A DNA stretch of 64,000 bases from Micractinium sp. NFX-FRZ (lineage: Eukaryota; Chlorophyta; Trebouxiophyceae; Chlorellales; Chlorellaceae), in NCBI GenBank assembly GCA_029339195.1, contig JAPTJF010000146.1, positions 64,113 to 128,112 of the forward strand, given 5' to 3'. Positions 43,205 through 55,000 of this stretch are shown here, piece by piece (position 1 is the first letter of the stretch; each line of letters begins with the position of its first letter). Below the pieces are notes generated by a model. It was not told the origin of the DNA. It ran no database searches and saw only the letters and a program-made list of their open reading frames with translations. Position numbers and translations under genes: made by a program.

Positions 43205-46200
43205 ATGTTTAATGCGCATTTTATGGTTGTTATTGCCACTCTCTTGTGCCCATCTAATGCCGCGGCCGCCAGGTGAGCGGCCACCGAAAGAATACCCAAA
43301 GTGCTCGGCCGCAGAGTGGCCGACCTGTTGTGAGTGCCCTGCTTGAATGCCTGTGCCTCAACCAAGATTAAAAAAAAATGCTGTGGAGCAGCAGGCTGCA
43401 CTTCAGTCGGCCATCTGCGACAGCCGCCGCTGCCGCCGCCACCGCCGCCGCCTGCCGCCTGCCGCCTGCCGCCACGTCGCTTTCGTTTGCCTCCTGCCGT
43501 CGGCCTGACTGACTGCCTCGTCTGTTGCCCGCTGTGCTGACTTGCAGCTCCAATACTGCCTATAAACCTGGCTTGCTGCTACGCGCATATCACACCGGCA
43601 CCCCGCTCACGGCAATGCCAGCCAACTTCAGTGCTCTCGGTGCCGCGTCGGTGGTCGTGGAGCACTTGATACCCAACGCCGACTGCCCCCGCTTGGGGCC
43701 CTGCCTGACCGACAGCGCAGGGAGGACGTTCACGCAGCACGTGGCCGCCCAGGTGGGGTGGGGTGGAGGTGAAGGCAGGCCGCAGGGCGGGGCGGGGTGG
43801 CAGTGGCGCGCGCAGGCGGGGCAAGCAATCGCTGCCGCCACTTTGCGCCTACACCAGTGCTTCCTTGCACACTGGGAGCTGCATTCCCACTCTGCCTGAG
43901 CATGTCCTCTGTGTTGCACCGGCTCTGGATTCCTCTCTAGGTTCTCCCTGCAACCAACCTTGACTGTACACCTCATCATGTTGCCCGCCCTCCGCTCAGT
44001 TCTCTGGAGATCTGTGGGTCCCGACCGATGGCATCTACACTTTCAAGCTGTCCGCCGACGACAACAGCCGCCTGCTGCTGGGCGGCGCCACGCTGTTGGA
44101 TCTGCACAGCTGCGAGCTGGGATGGATGCAGGGATGCGTTGGGCGCACTAAGACGATCACTCTCTGGCTGCCCGGCCCGCGCTGGCACCCACTCAGGTGG
44201 GGGTGCAAGGGCAGCAGCGGGGGGGCAGGGCAGGGAAGCCCACTAGCACTGCAGGGAGGCTGCGGGGGGCTGCTGCAAGGCAGTCAAGCAGGCGCATGAT
44301 GTGGTGTCAAGTGGGCCAACCTTTGCGTGCCTGCCCCGCCTGCCTGCCCATGCCGCAGGCTTGATTTTTACCAGTCGGTCGGCAACGGCAGCGTCGTGCT
44401 GGCGTGGTCAGGGCCAGGCATCGACAAAGGGCCCATCCCCACCGCTCACCTGCGCACGCTGGCGCCTGCCAGGTAGGGCATCAGCTGCTGGGCTGAGCGG
44501 CGGGGGCGGCTGCGTGAAAGCAGCGCCGCTGCCCATTTTCACTTTCTGAGCTCACAGCCTCCCCCCTTCCCGTCCTGCTGCTGCAGCGCCCTGGTCGCCC
44601 CGCGGCCACTGCTGCCTCGAGTCAGCAAGTGAGTGGAGCCAGGGAGGATTCTTGCGCATACCCAGCACACCTGGTCGACACGGCTGCTTCTTCACATGCT
44701 GCCATGCCCGCGTGCCGTCTCGCACTCCCGACCCCGCCTCTCCTGCCAAATTAATCCCCGGCCTGTGCCTGCCCGACCCTGCAGGTGCCAGGCAGTCGGC
44801 TCCATTTCACTCGCCCTGACTGGTGCCACAGATGCCACCGGCGCCTTTGCCACCTGCTTTGCGCGCTTTGCCGTCGAGGTCGACGACTCGTGCCGCCTGT
44901 GGGTGGTGCCTGCAGCGGGTGCAGCCGGCTGGTCCTATTCGGCGCTGTGGAGCCCGGTGCCCCTGCAGGACACCAACCAGCAGGTGCGAAGCGGGTAGCA
45001 AGGAGCAAGGCGGCCGCGCATCGCATGGCTGTGCTGTGCTGTGCTGTGCTGCGCTGTGCTGCCTGTGCTATGCTGTGCCGTGCCATGCCTTGTCGCGCCG
45101 CATCCTTTGCCGTGCCTGCCCGTGCCTCCTTGCTTGCCCTGCTCAGCACACCGCTCAGCTTGCGTAACCACCTCCACTCTCTCCTTGCTGGGCACCTACC
45201 GCTGCAGGCCTGCCCCACAGACCGGCTGGGCGGCGGCAAGCTGGACACCCTCACCGCAGCCAGTGTTGCAGAGACCATCAGGGCAGCGCTCGATGCAGCC
45301 TTGTACGGGGACGCAAGCACGGTGTCCGCTGTGTCGCTGGCGGGAGACAGCCTACGCCTCGCCCTGCGTGCTCCTGCCAGCAGCCTGCTCCGGTACTCGG
45401 TTGTGCAGGTGAGGCGGCACTGGCAGTGCATGCTCTCTCCCCCACTGTATTCACCCCACAGGCAGCCAGCTGAGCACTGGGGAGGCAGGGCATGGGCCTG
45501 CAGCTCTTTTCTGGTGGAAACCGCTCCCACTCCTTCCCCTTCCCCTGCAGGGCTCGCTGGGCGCCCTGGCAGCTGCCGGAGCCTCGGCTTGCACCGCTGG
45601 CGAGTGCGCGCTGAACAGCAAAGCCGGCTGCCCAGCTGGGCGGCACCTGCTGGCGGCAGGGGCAGGGCGCCTGTGTGCTCTCTGTCCCCCGGGAGCATCG
45701 TGCGCAGGAGGGAGCGCCGCACCCGTCGTGTGCCAGCCTGGCACTGCTGCTGCTGCAGGATCTCTCACATGCACTCGCTGGTAAGTTGGTGTTGGAGAGG
45801 GAGCTAATGGCGTTTCTGTGTTGGTGCCTGCCTGCCTCCCCTCTTGGCTGCACCTCCGCCTCTTGCATGTCCGACTCCTTGCATCTCAACACAAGCCCCT
45901 CCCCCCTGCCCTCCCTCCTTGTTCCACCCCCCTGCCCTCTCCCTCTCCCTCGCCCACCATGCAGCGCCCCTGGCTCCATTTCAGCCTCTGCCGGCCTCAG
46001 CAGCTGCCAGCTGTGCCCTGTTGGGACGTACCAAGCCGCCCCTGGCCGCACCGCCTGCAGCTACTGCCCAAGTGACTCCCACGCACACTTCCCAGGCTCC
46101 ACAGCATGCCTGGCATGCTATTTTGGGCTGCCTGTGGTGATGTCGGCAGGGGCAGACGGCCTGTTCCCGCCAACCACTTTCGAGCAGCCTTCGCCTGGTA

Positions 46201-46980
46201 AGGCAGCGGCCCTGCAGGGCTGAATCAGGGGCATGTGCTTGGGCTTGTAGCAAACCATGCACACCTGACTTGACACCTTGATGTGTGCCAGGTAGTGCAT
46301 CTCACGAGGTGGGCGCACTCACAACACTGCACCACCTGGCTGTCATGCCATGCCACAGGCCATGTTGTGGCGCTCACCTCCCCGGCCAGCCCCCTGGCGA
46401 GCCGCTCAGCCTGCGGCTTTGTGCCCTTCACCGCTGCCTGCGGCAGCATGAGCAGCCGCGCAGTCACAATAGAGACGGATGCCAGCTGTGCAGCGACCCT
46501 GTACGTCCTGGGGGACGACGGCTGCTCACAGGCAAACGAGCTCACGAGGGTGCAAGGGTGAGGCCACGCCCCGCCGTGGGAGGGGTGCTGCGCCTACTCA
46601 TCCAAACCTAAACTGGAGCCTGTCTATGAGCCCGTCTGCTTCCCCTTGCTCGCCGCCCGCCCCTCCCTGTGTCCCTCGATTACCGCCCGCCCCCTCTCTG
46701 CCCGCTGCCTGCAGGGCTTGGGCGGACACTGACACGCTTTATGCAAGGCTGCCGGAAGAGCCCAGCACAGCAGTCAGCTTCAAGGTGCAGCGCACTCCAC
46801 AAAGCGGCCTGCAGCTCTCTTTCTTCCACCTCACCACCTCATTTGACACCGCCGACCTGAGGGCGTGCAGTGACACGCTGCAGCCTCCCAGTGCTGCTGA
46901 CACATGCCCGGCTGGCACCGCGGTTGATGGCAACCCGCAGGTGGGACCAGCGGTGGTGGGGAAGCCAAGGAGGCACCCTG

Positions 46981-47012
<32 letters not shown>

Positions 47013-50000
47013 CCCTGTTGGTCGGCTCTTGAAGTGATGGAATGTCTGCTGCTCTCCCGAGCATCCCAGGAAAACAGGTGGGCTGAAGCCGGTTTAAGGC
47101 TACCCAGAACTCCCCTCCCGTTGCCCAACTTACAACAACGCAGATGCAGGAGGGGGTGGAGGTGCACCGAGAGGCGCAGTGCCTGCCCTGCCAGCCGGGC
47201 TCCAGCTGCGCCAACAGCACCGCCGAGTACTGCCCCGCCGGCGCCTTTTCCAGCGTGGTTGGGGCAGCCTCGTGTGAGGCCTGCCCCACTGTTGACGACA
47301 GCACGGATTGTGAGTGTTGTTCTGAAGGCGCTCGCATTCCGCTGTGCAAGATGCACTGGAAGAGCACACGGCGGCTTGCGGTGCCGCTCTGCTGCACGTG
47401 CTCAGCTCCCTTCAAACTCAAGTCTCTGAGCTAGCACACTGTCCCCGCTTCCTCCCCTTGCACCCGTGCCCCTCGCGTGCAGTGGACAGCCTGTCAGACA
47501 ACGTGCGGGCGTACTGCACCGGCGCCTGCCCGGCCGGGATGTATAGCGACGCGTTTGCCGGCAGCAGCACATGCATCGCTTGGTGAGGACCCCGGCCCCC
47601 CTTGCCTCTGCCCCAAGCGCTGACTTATGGTGGCTTCTGAACATGCCGCTGCTTTTAGTACTGCAGCTTGCTCAGGTAGCACGCAGTGTCCCAGCTGTCA
47701 AGCATGCCCTTTTGACCTGCTCGTTGTGCCTGCCCTTGCAGCCCTGCCGGCACCTACCGCCCCGCACGCAGTGTCAGCACCACGTGCCTGGACTGCCCCC
47801 CAGGCACCTTGTCGAAGCCGGGGTCCGGCAGCTGCACTCCCTGTCTCCCCGGGAGCGCCCAGCGCGCCTGGGGGGCTGCCCCAGACTCAAGAACCGGCAA
47901 CTGCCCACTCTGGTGCGAGGGCAGAGCTGCTGCCTTGTTGTGCGCTGGCAGCGGCGGGGCACTCCTATCAGAGCAGCTCACAACCTGCCAACAGATGCGC
48001 TCTGGGCTGCTCAGCGTGCTGTCTGGTCATACATGGATGGCGAGGCACCTAGTGCCCATGACACCAGTGACTGCTGGCCCAAGGTTTCGACCTTACTTGT
48101 CTATCGCGTCTCGCCCTGCCTTCCCCCTGCCCTGCAGCGCCCCGGGGGAGTACACTGACATGGCAGGCGCCCAGCTGTGCAACATATGCCCCGCCAACAG
48201 CTTCTCCGTCAAAAACGGCAGCACCGGCTGCATTCAGTGCGGCGCGGGAGAGGTGACAGACGTGCCCAGAGGCGAGGGCGCCACCGCCTGTGCTGCATGC
48301 CCGGCAGGCTGGTATGCGAGTAAAGAGGACACGCAGTGCTACAGGTGGGTGGCGGTGCGGCAAACGGGGTGGACGGGGGTAAGAGGCGTGTCTGCAGCAA
48401 TGCGGACCTGGCGGGGCTGGTGTTGCACACCCTCAACTGTATTAGTGCATGTATGCAATCAACTGTGGCAGCATGGCAACGTGCCCTGCCCACAGCAGCG
48501 ATCATGATTCACGCCACGCCACTTCTGCCGCCCTCCTCTGATGCAGCTGCCCGGCGGGCTTTGAGACACGGCTGAATGGCCCGGGGGCCTCCTCCTGCAC
48601 ACCCTGCCAGCCAGGATACTTCGGGGTGCTGGCCAACACCGCCTTCTGCACGGCCTGCCCCGCTGGCACAATCAGCAACCAAACAGGTACGGGATGGCGT
48701 ATGCTGTGCATGCTGCCCGCTTGGCAGGCCGGCATGTGCTTAGACAGCTGGGCACGCGTGCCAAGCACTGCCCACCCCCTCTCGAGTCGCACTCAGCCTG
48801 CTCACTGCCCTGCCCTGCCCTGCCCGCTCTTCTGCCGAAGCAGGCCTGGCAAGCTGCTACGAGTGCCCAGGAGGAGCCGTCACTGGGCTCACCCCCACCG
48901 CGACCGGCGACACGGGGCACCAAGCAACGGCGGCAACTCGGTGTGACCCCTGTCCCGCTCGCATGTTCAGGCCCACGGAAATTGCAAACAACACCTGCGT
49001 GTCGTGGTGAGTGAGAGCGACTGCGCCTTTCAGCCGCCGACCAAGGGTTGGGTACCAGCAGCTGCGCTAACAACAGCAGCTGTTGCGCTATCACAGGCTA
49101 TCACAGGCTATCACAGGCTATCACAGGCTATCATAGGCTATCAAGTCTGACAGCTCACTCAGACAGACATCCCCAGCCCTGCGGACGCGAGCCATGTCGA
49201 CGGGCCAGCACCCGCCCCCCCTCTACCATGCTGCAGCCCCGACGGCCGAGAAACGCAGCTGGAGGAGGGCGCCCACGGCTGCTTTGCATGCATGCCGGGC
49301 TACACCCTGCTGTCGCCCGCAGACGTCGGCTGCTCTGCGTGCGACCCAGGTGCTGTGGGCCACAGCATTTGTGTCGGTTACTGTGGGACATTGATGGGGG
49401 CGACTTGCGCGTGAGCCGTCAGCAGCATACCGCCATGTGTTGAGCAGTGCTGGCACTTGGTGAAGAAGGCTTGTGCATGCATGTTCACCAGCATGCCACT
49501 GTGTGGTGCATGCACCGATCGTGGCAGCAGATGAGCACCCCTGTTTGGTACACTGCAGAAGTGGAGGGCACCCCCTGCCGCAGCTGCCGCCGCCACCCAC
49601 CCACCCTCCCCCCTCACCCTCCCCTGACCACGACCTCCAGGCACTTACACCGCCTGGCAGGTGCACAACGGCACCTGCCCCCTCTGCCCTGCCGGCTTCT
49701 ATTCGCCTGAAGAGGGCGCCACGTGAGTGCTGCTCCGCCCGGGCAACGCACTGTAGTGCCGCAGTACTGCAGTACAACACACTGTAGTACACGATGCACG
49801 TCTGTGGGGTGCTGCGCCTGCCAGAGATGTGTGGGCAACAGCAGAGCGGGTGTGGGTGTCCCCGCGCAGGCTCTCTAGCAGCACCTCCGCTGCTGCCCGA
49901 CTTCAGCCTGAGTAAGGCGGTGCATGTGTGGCTTTGCACCAGTCAGAGCGTCACTCACATGGCTCACGCAATACAGGTCGTAACTCTTTGCCCCATCCTT

Positions 50001-51326
50001 TGTTGTCTGCAGCGAGTGCTTTGCTTGTGAGCCAGGCACCTACAGCGAGCAGGGCGGCCAGTCCAGCTGCACTGCCTGGTGAGCGTACCTGTTAGTACAA
50101 CGGGCCTGCTGACTGGCACCCCGCCTGCTGCCCGCCCGCTGCGCTGCGCTGTGACTGTGACTGCAGTAGCATGTGTTGCCGCCCCACTAAAGTCGTGCCC
50201 CGCCTGTTGCCCCCGCCGCTGCGCTGCAGCCCCGAGGGGACGTTCAACCCAGAAGCCGCAAGCACAGCCGCCTCTGCCTGCCTGGACAGCCCTCCAGGCA
50301 GCTTCGCCAACGAGACAGGCAGCGCATTCTACGCCCCCTGCGAGGCGGCCACGTGGCAGGACCTGGCGGGGCAGAGCAGCTGCAAGGTGGGTGGGGCTCA
50401 GGTTGCATGCTTGTCATAACCCAGCCTTTTATGATAAACTCGGATGAGGCTGCAGCAGCAGAAGGGCAATGTAACACTGTAACCCTGTTACAATGTAACA
50501 CTGTTTGGCTGGCAGCCCGGAGGCCTGGGGTGGAGGGCGCCTGAAGGACCGCCCCGCGCGCTCAAGGGCACAGGCCCTGCATCCCGCTATGCCCAACTGC
50601 TGCAACGCCCGCTTGCTGTCGTGTCGAATCCTGCAGCAGACGAACACTTCAAGCTGACAGTTTGCGCCCCGTGCCTCTGCCCACACTGCCGCAGGCCTGC
50701 CCCGCCGGCAGCTGGTGCCCCGCTTGCGCCGACGCCCCCCGCCAGTGCACGCCCGGCACCTTTGCGCCTGCAGGCGCTGCCAGCTGCAGCCGCTGCCCCG
50801 CCGGCACAGCCAGCCTTGCCGGCGCCTCTGCCTGCACCCCATTAGTGCAGCATGCAAGCGTCTCTTCTATCACCACCGCTAGCACTGCCTCTGCACGACC
50901 ACAGTGCAAGGCCGGATGGTATGCAGCAAAGAGCACGGCCACCGGCAAGCTCACCTGCTTACAGTGCCCGGCCAATGTGAGAATACTACTACCCACCGAG
51001 CTTCCAGCCTTGCCTTGCCGACATGGTGTACCACTGTGGGATGAGGAGGGGCTTTAAATCACTCAGCACTGTGCCAGCCAGCTCTGCCCTCTGGGCGCCA
51101 GTGCCAGAGAGCGCTGCCTCCTGTCTGACTGCCGCGCACCAGTGCATTCTCCTCCGGCTGACCGCCTGCTGCTTGCCCCCTGCTGCTGCAGACTTTCACT
51201 GCGCTTCCGGGCAGGGCGGCTTGCACCAAGTGCGGGCCTGGGCAGTGGACCGCCCGCCAGGCTGGCCAGACGATGTGCTGGCTGAAGCCGCTGCTGCGGC
51301 CCGCAGGCAGACGGCGGCTGCAGTGA
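43205..51326 (+). CDS. Secreted PA14-like plus GCC2/GCC3-repeat protein, 23 exons (paralogue 1)
   Basis: Exon 1 (43205-43272) is a signal peptide. Exon 2 (43548-43752) starts the PA14-like domain, which runs to exon 4: GLLLRAYHTGTPLTAMPANF, then DLWVPTDGIYTFKLSADDNSR and LDFYQSVGNGSVVLAWSGPG. Then comes a domain shared with the next gene (ATCFARF...CRLWVVPA...SYSALWSP), and about a dozen Cys-rich repeats of the GCC2/GCC3 (ephrin-receptor-like) type, e.g. CQLCPVGTYQAAPGRTACSYCP and CNICPANSFSVKNGSTGC, up to the stop at 51,324-51,326. The total is 1251 residues with every phase consistent. Most introns fall inside Cys codons (phase 2), so exons are repeat modules. No membrane segment is seen. 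PA14 domains often bind carbohydrate, so a wall or surface role is likely but unproven. Confidence 0.82.
46981..47012 (+). repeat. (CTG)n microsatellite in intron
   Basis: About ten ctg units inside the intron after 46,940. Confidence 0.85.
49084..49143 (+). repeat. Tandem 10-11 bp repeat in intron
   Basis: Six units of ctatcacagg, the last two slightly changed (ctatcatagg, ctatcaag), lie in the intron before the exon at 49,177. Confidence 0.85.
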
Positions 51327-52065
51327 CCGGTTCCAGAGCCATCAAGGCCGCCAGGGCCACCCTGGTCAGGCAGGGGCCACCCTGGATGTGCAGTCACCAG
51401 CACACACAAAATGTGACCCTACATTCTTTCAGGTCAGCCACTATTCTTCTGCACGACTTTTTTCCCACTTAAAGCTTGCAAGCATTGCTTGTTCCCAATA
51501 AGTAACGCACAGCAGACCAAGCACGGCGCTTGGTCACTCCACTTTCTCACCAGCTCACATCCGTGGTCACTTCTTTGATACTCACCGCTCACCCCTTCTG
51601 CCAGTCACCCATCATCACTCATTGGTTGTTGGATAGACACATGCCACGTCATATCGAAAGAGTGTCATTTGGTAAGTGTAACACCTCCATAACTGCCCCC
51701 CTGCACGCATCAGCATTGATACCCTGCACTGTTTGCAGAGGACAGCTGGCGGGCAGGCGGGAGCCCTACGCAGCACTGGAGGTGGGTAGAGATACTGCAC
51801 TGCAACCTCGTGTGCAGTGCTCTCTGAGTTTCTGACCTCCAACTGGAGCGTATGCTCTCCATCTCATCATCATCAAACTGCTGCAGGGGCAAGGGCACCA
51901 AACCTAAAGCAGGCGCCGCCCGCCAACGGTACCGGGAGGGGCGCCTGCCCGGGCATGCCCCCGGCTGCGGAAATTGCGCATGCCCGGCCAGCAGGCGGCG
52001 TCCTGTTGCCCCTTTCTCGGAACCAAAGCCGCCTAAACCATGCTACCCTAGCTCAGAGGCCCGCA
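51327..52065. other. Spacer between tandem Cys-rich paralogues
   Basis: TGTAA at 51,677-51,681 fits a poly(A) signal for paralogue 1. No PA14 remnant was noticed in the spacer. Confidence 0.4.
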
Positions 52066-55000
52066 ATGGCCTTTGGTGAAGGGCCTGCCGGGACACCTCC
52101 CACACGCCTCTGGCTGCTGCTCTCGCTAGCGCTCCAAATCGCCTTGCTGTACCCTAAGCGAGCCGCCGCACAGACCAGGTGAGTGGCCATTCGCCGTCGT
52201 GTGCGCGCAGCCCGCGTCCCGGCTTCCTGGTGGGCCCGCGGCACGCAATTCTCTGTGGTGTGAGCGTGCCCTGGCGGAGAGGCTCGCGGCGGTCAGCGCA
52301 AGCAGATGCGAACAGGGCGAGCGGTGCCCAGGCGGTGGCGACCTCCCGCCAGCTGCCGTTCAGACGGCAGCCGCCCACCAGAGTTTGCTCAACCTGCCTG
52401 CACTGGGGGGGGAAGTGCAGGCAGCTCCCAAACTCACCTGTCGTCCAGGGGGGAGCTGATTGACGACCTGCACGTACATCTGCCCTCCCCTCTCCAATGC
52501 AGTGCCTGCCCCCTGGAAGGCAGCGCCGCTCTGGCACTGACCAGCACCGCTGATGCCGCCGGCGCCCATGCCACCTGCTTTGCGCGCTTGCACCTGAAAG
52601 TGGACGCCGCCTGCCGCCTGTGGGTGGTGCCGGCAACAGCTGCCTCCAGCTGGTCCTATTCGGCGCTGTGGAGCCCCCTGCCCGTCCAGGACACAAAGCA
52701 GCAGGTGCGGCGGGTGGCAGAATGCATCAGTCGTGGCGGTTGTGGTCAGCTTCGCATGCCTCAAGCAGAGCATAGGACAGGCCGCGTGTGCACCGCCCCA
52801 CTTGCTTTCAAGGAGTGCCCACGCCAGCGCACACCACCCATACCCACGCCGCCGCTGCACGCAGGCATGCCCCACCACCGCACTTGCCGGCGGCCCGCTG
52901 GCAGCTCACACCGCCGCAGCCGTGGCCGCAGCTGTCCGCGCTGCTCTCACAACAGCGCTCTTCCCTGGCGCCGTGAGCGGCGTGGCCGTAGCGCTAAGCG
53001 GCCTGTCACTCACTCTACAGGCCCCCAGCAACTCCACCTTAGAGTATGCCGTGGTGGAGGTGAGCTCATGGGGGCGGGCCGCCAATCATGCGCTCCTCTG
53101 TTGTGCTGCCGGCAGGTCGATGGCATTCGTAGCAGCGCAGCACAGCGCATCCCAGCGCAGCACAGCGCAGCGCAGCACAGCACAGCACAGCTCCAAAGCA
53201 GACACTCACTGATGCATGCACACGCTTCCCCTCTCCACTTGATACAGGGCTCCCTGGGCGGCGTGCTCACACCTGGCGCCCCAGCTGCCTGCACTGCTGC
53301 CGGCTCTCCATGTGCCTACCGCAGCAGCGGCGGCTGCGGCGCCGGGCGCCACGCGGTGGTCGCAGGCGGCAGCCGGCTGTGCGCCCTGTGCCCGCCGGGA
53401 GCCGCCTGCGCTGGTCGTGACTCTGCGCCACTGATCTGCAGCGCCGGCACAGCAGCTGTCGCTGGCTCCTCGGCATGCACACCCTGGTGAGGCACGGATG
53501 CCGGCATCAGGCGGCAGCCATTGGGCAGCGCCAGTCTGGCTGTCCTTCCAGGGCGTGTGGCTACCCTTGCCAGCCAGCATACCTCTTCAACCGTTGCGCC
53601 AAGCCTCTTAAACACTCAATGCTCCTGTCCCTGCGCCCCTTCAGCTCCCCTGGTTCGTTTGCCGCCTCGGCCGGCCAGAGCCAGTGCACCCTCGTGCCCG
53701 CGGGCAGCTATCAGCACCAGGCGGGGCAGGCAGCGTACCTGCCGTGCCCCGCCCCGTCAGACTCCCTCCTCCCCGGTGGCACCGCCTGCCTGGCCTGCTA
53801 CTTTGGCCAGCCGGTGGTGTATGCTGGAAGTGGAGGCCTGTACCCAGACAACTTGCCAGCTGAGCAGCCCTCCAGTGGTGAGTGAGGCACCGTGCTTTGA
53901 AGGCGCCCAAAATGTGGGCATTTGGTTGGGCCCGCAGGCAGGCGCTCTGCACGCGCAGCCTGAGGCCTGCCGGCACCAATGTTTCCATGCCTTCGCCACC
54001 CCGGTGACGCCTTTCTCCTCCCTTCCCACCCGCTCTGCTTACGGCCCCCCCTGCCCCGCAGGTTTCATCATGGCCGCACTCCCGCCCTCCTCCCCGCTCT
54101 CCGACGCCGCCGCCTGCAGTTTCAACCCCTTCACCTCCGCCTGCTCCTCACTGGGCGGCCGCACACTTGCGCTGTCGGTGGATGCCACCTGCCGGGTGAC
54201 GCTGTACGTGCTGGGCGACCCAGGCTGCTCACAAGACGGCAATCTGACTACAATGAGCGGGTGAGGGCGGCGTGCGCTTGCGGCCGCTGCCGCTGCTCTC
54301 TGCTGACGGCAACTGCCATGAAGTCATTGTTGCTTCCAATGCCACTTGTTGCCGCAGCTGCTGTTTCTGCTGTAGAAGTGCTAGTAGACACGTTGACGAA
54401 GTCTGCGAGGCGGGCCGCCTGGCCACCTGGCACTGGCCTGGTGTGCCCTGCGGTGCCAGCAAAGCACGCACTCCCGCCCCACCTTCCCTCCTTGCCTCCC
54501 AACCTGTCGACGCTGCAGGGCATTCACTGACGCCACCACAATACAGACAGCCCTGCCTTCTGGCCCAGCCACCTCGGTCGGCGTCCGGCTCGCCATCAGC
54601 GGTGCCGATGCATTACAGGCGTCCGTCTTTGAGCTGACCACCAAATTTGACCGTCCAGCTGGCAGCCTGCGCAGCTGCAGTGACACGCTTGCCCTCGCTG
54701 GCGACAGCTGGTGAGTGTGCGACTGTGTTGCCCCTGAGCACACCTGCTGCCGGAGTCATATTGCTGCAGGGGATTGAGCACTGGCACCGAGCAAAGCATG
54801 CATTGGATGCCGTTTTCACCGTGACGCCTGCCCAGCGCCACTCAGCTGAACACCTGGCCTGCCCCTCCTGGTTCCCCCTGCAGCCCTGCCGGCACCATGC
54901 CAGAGTCCAACCCTCAGCAGGGAGGCCTGCCGGTGTTCCGAGCCAGCGGGTGTGCCCCCTGCACCACCGGCAACCGCTGCGACGGCTCTACACCCTTGGC

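Noticed and set aside
49084..49143. CRISPR-like array
   Set aside because: Units are only 10-11 bp with no spacers, inside an intron of a nuclear gene.
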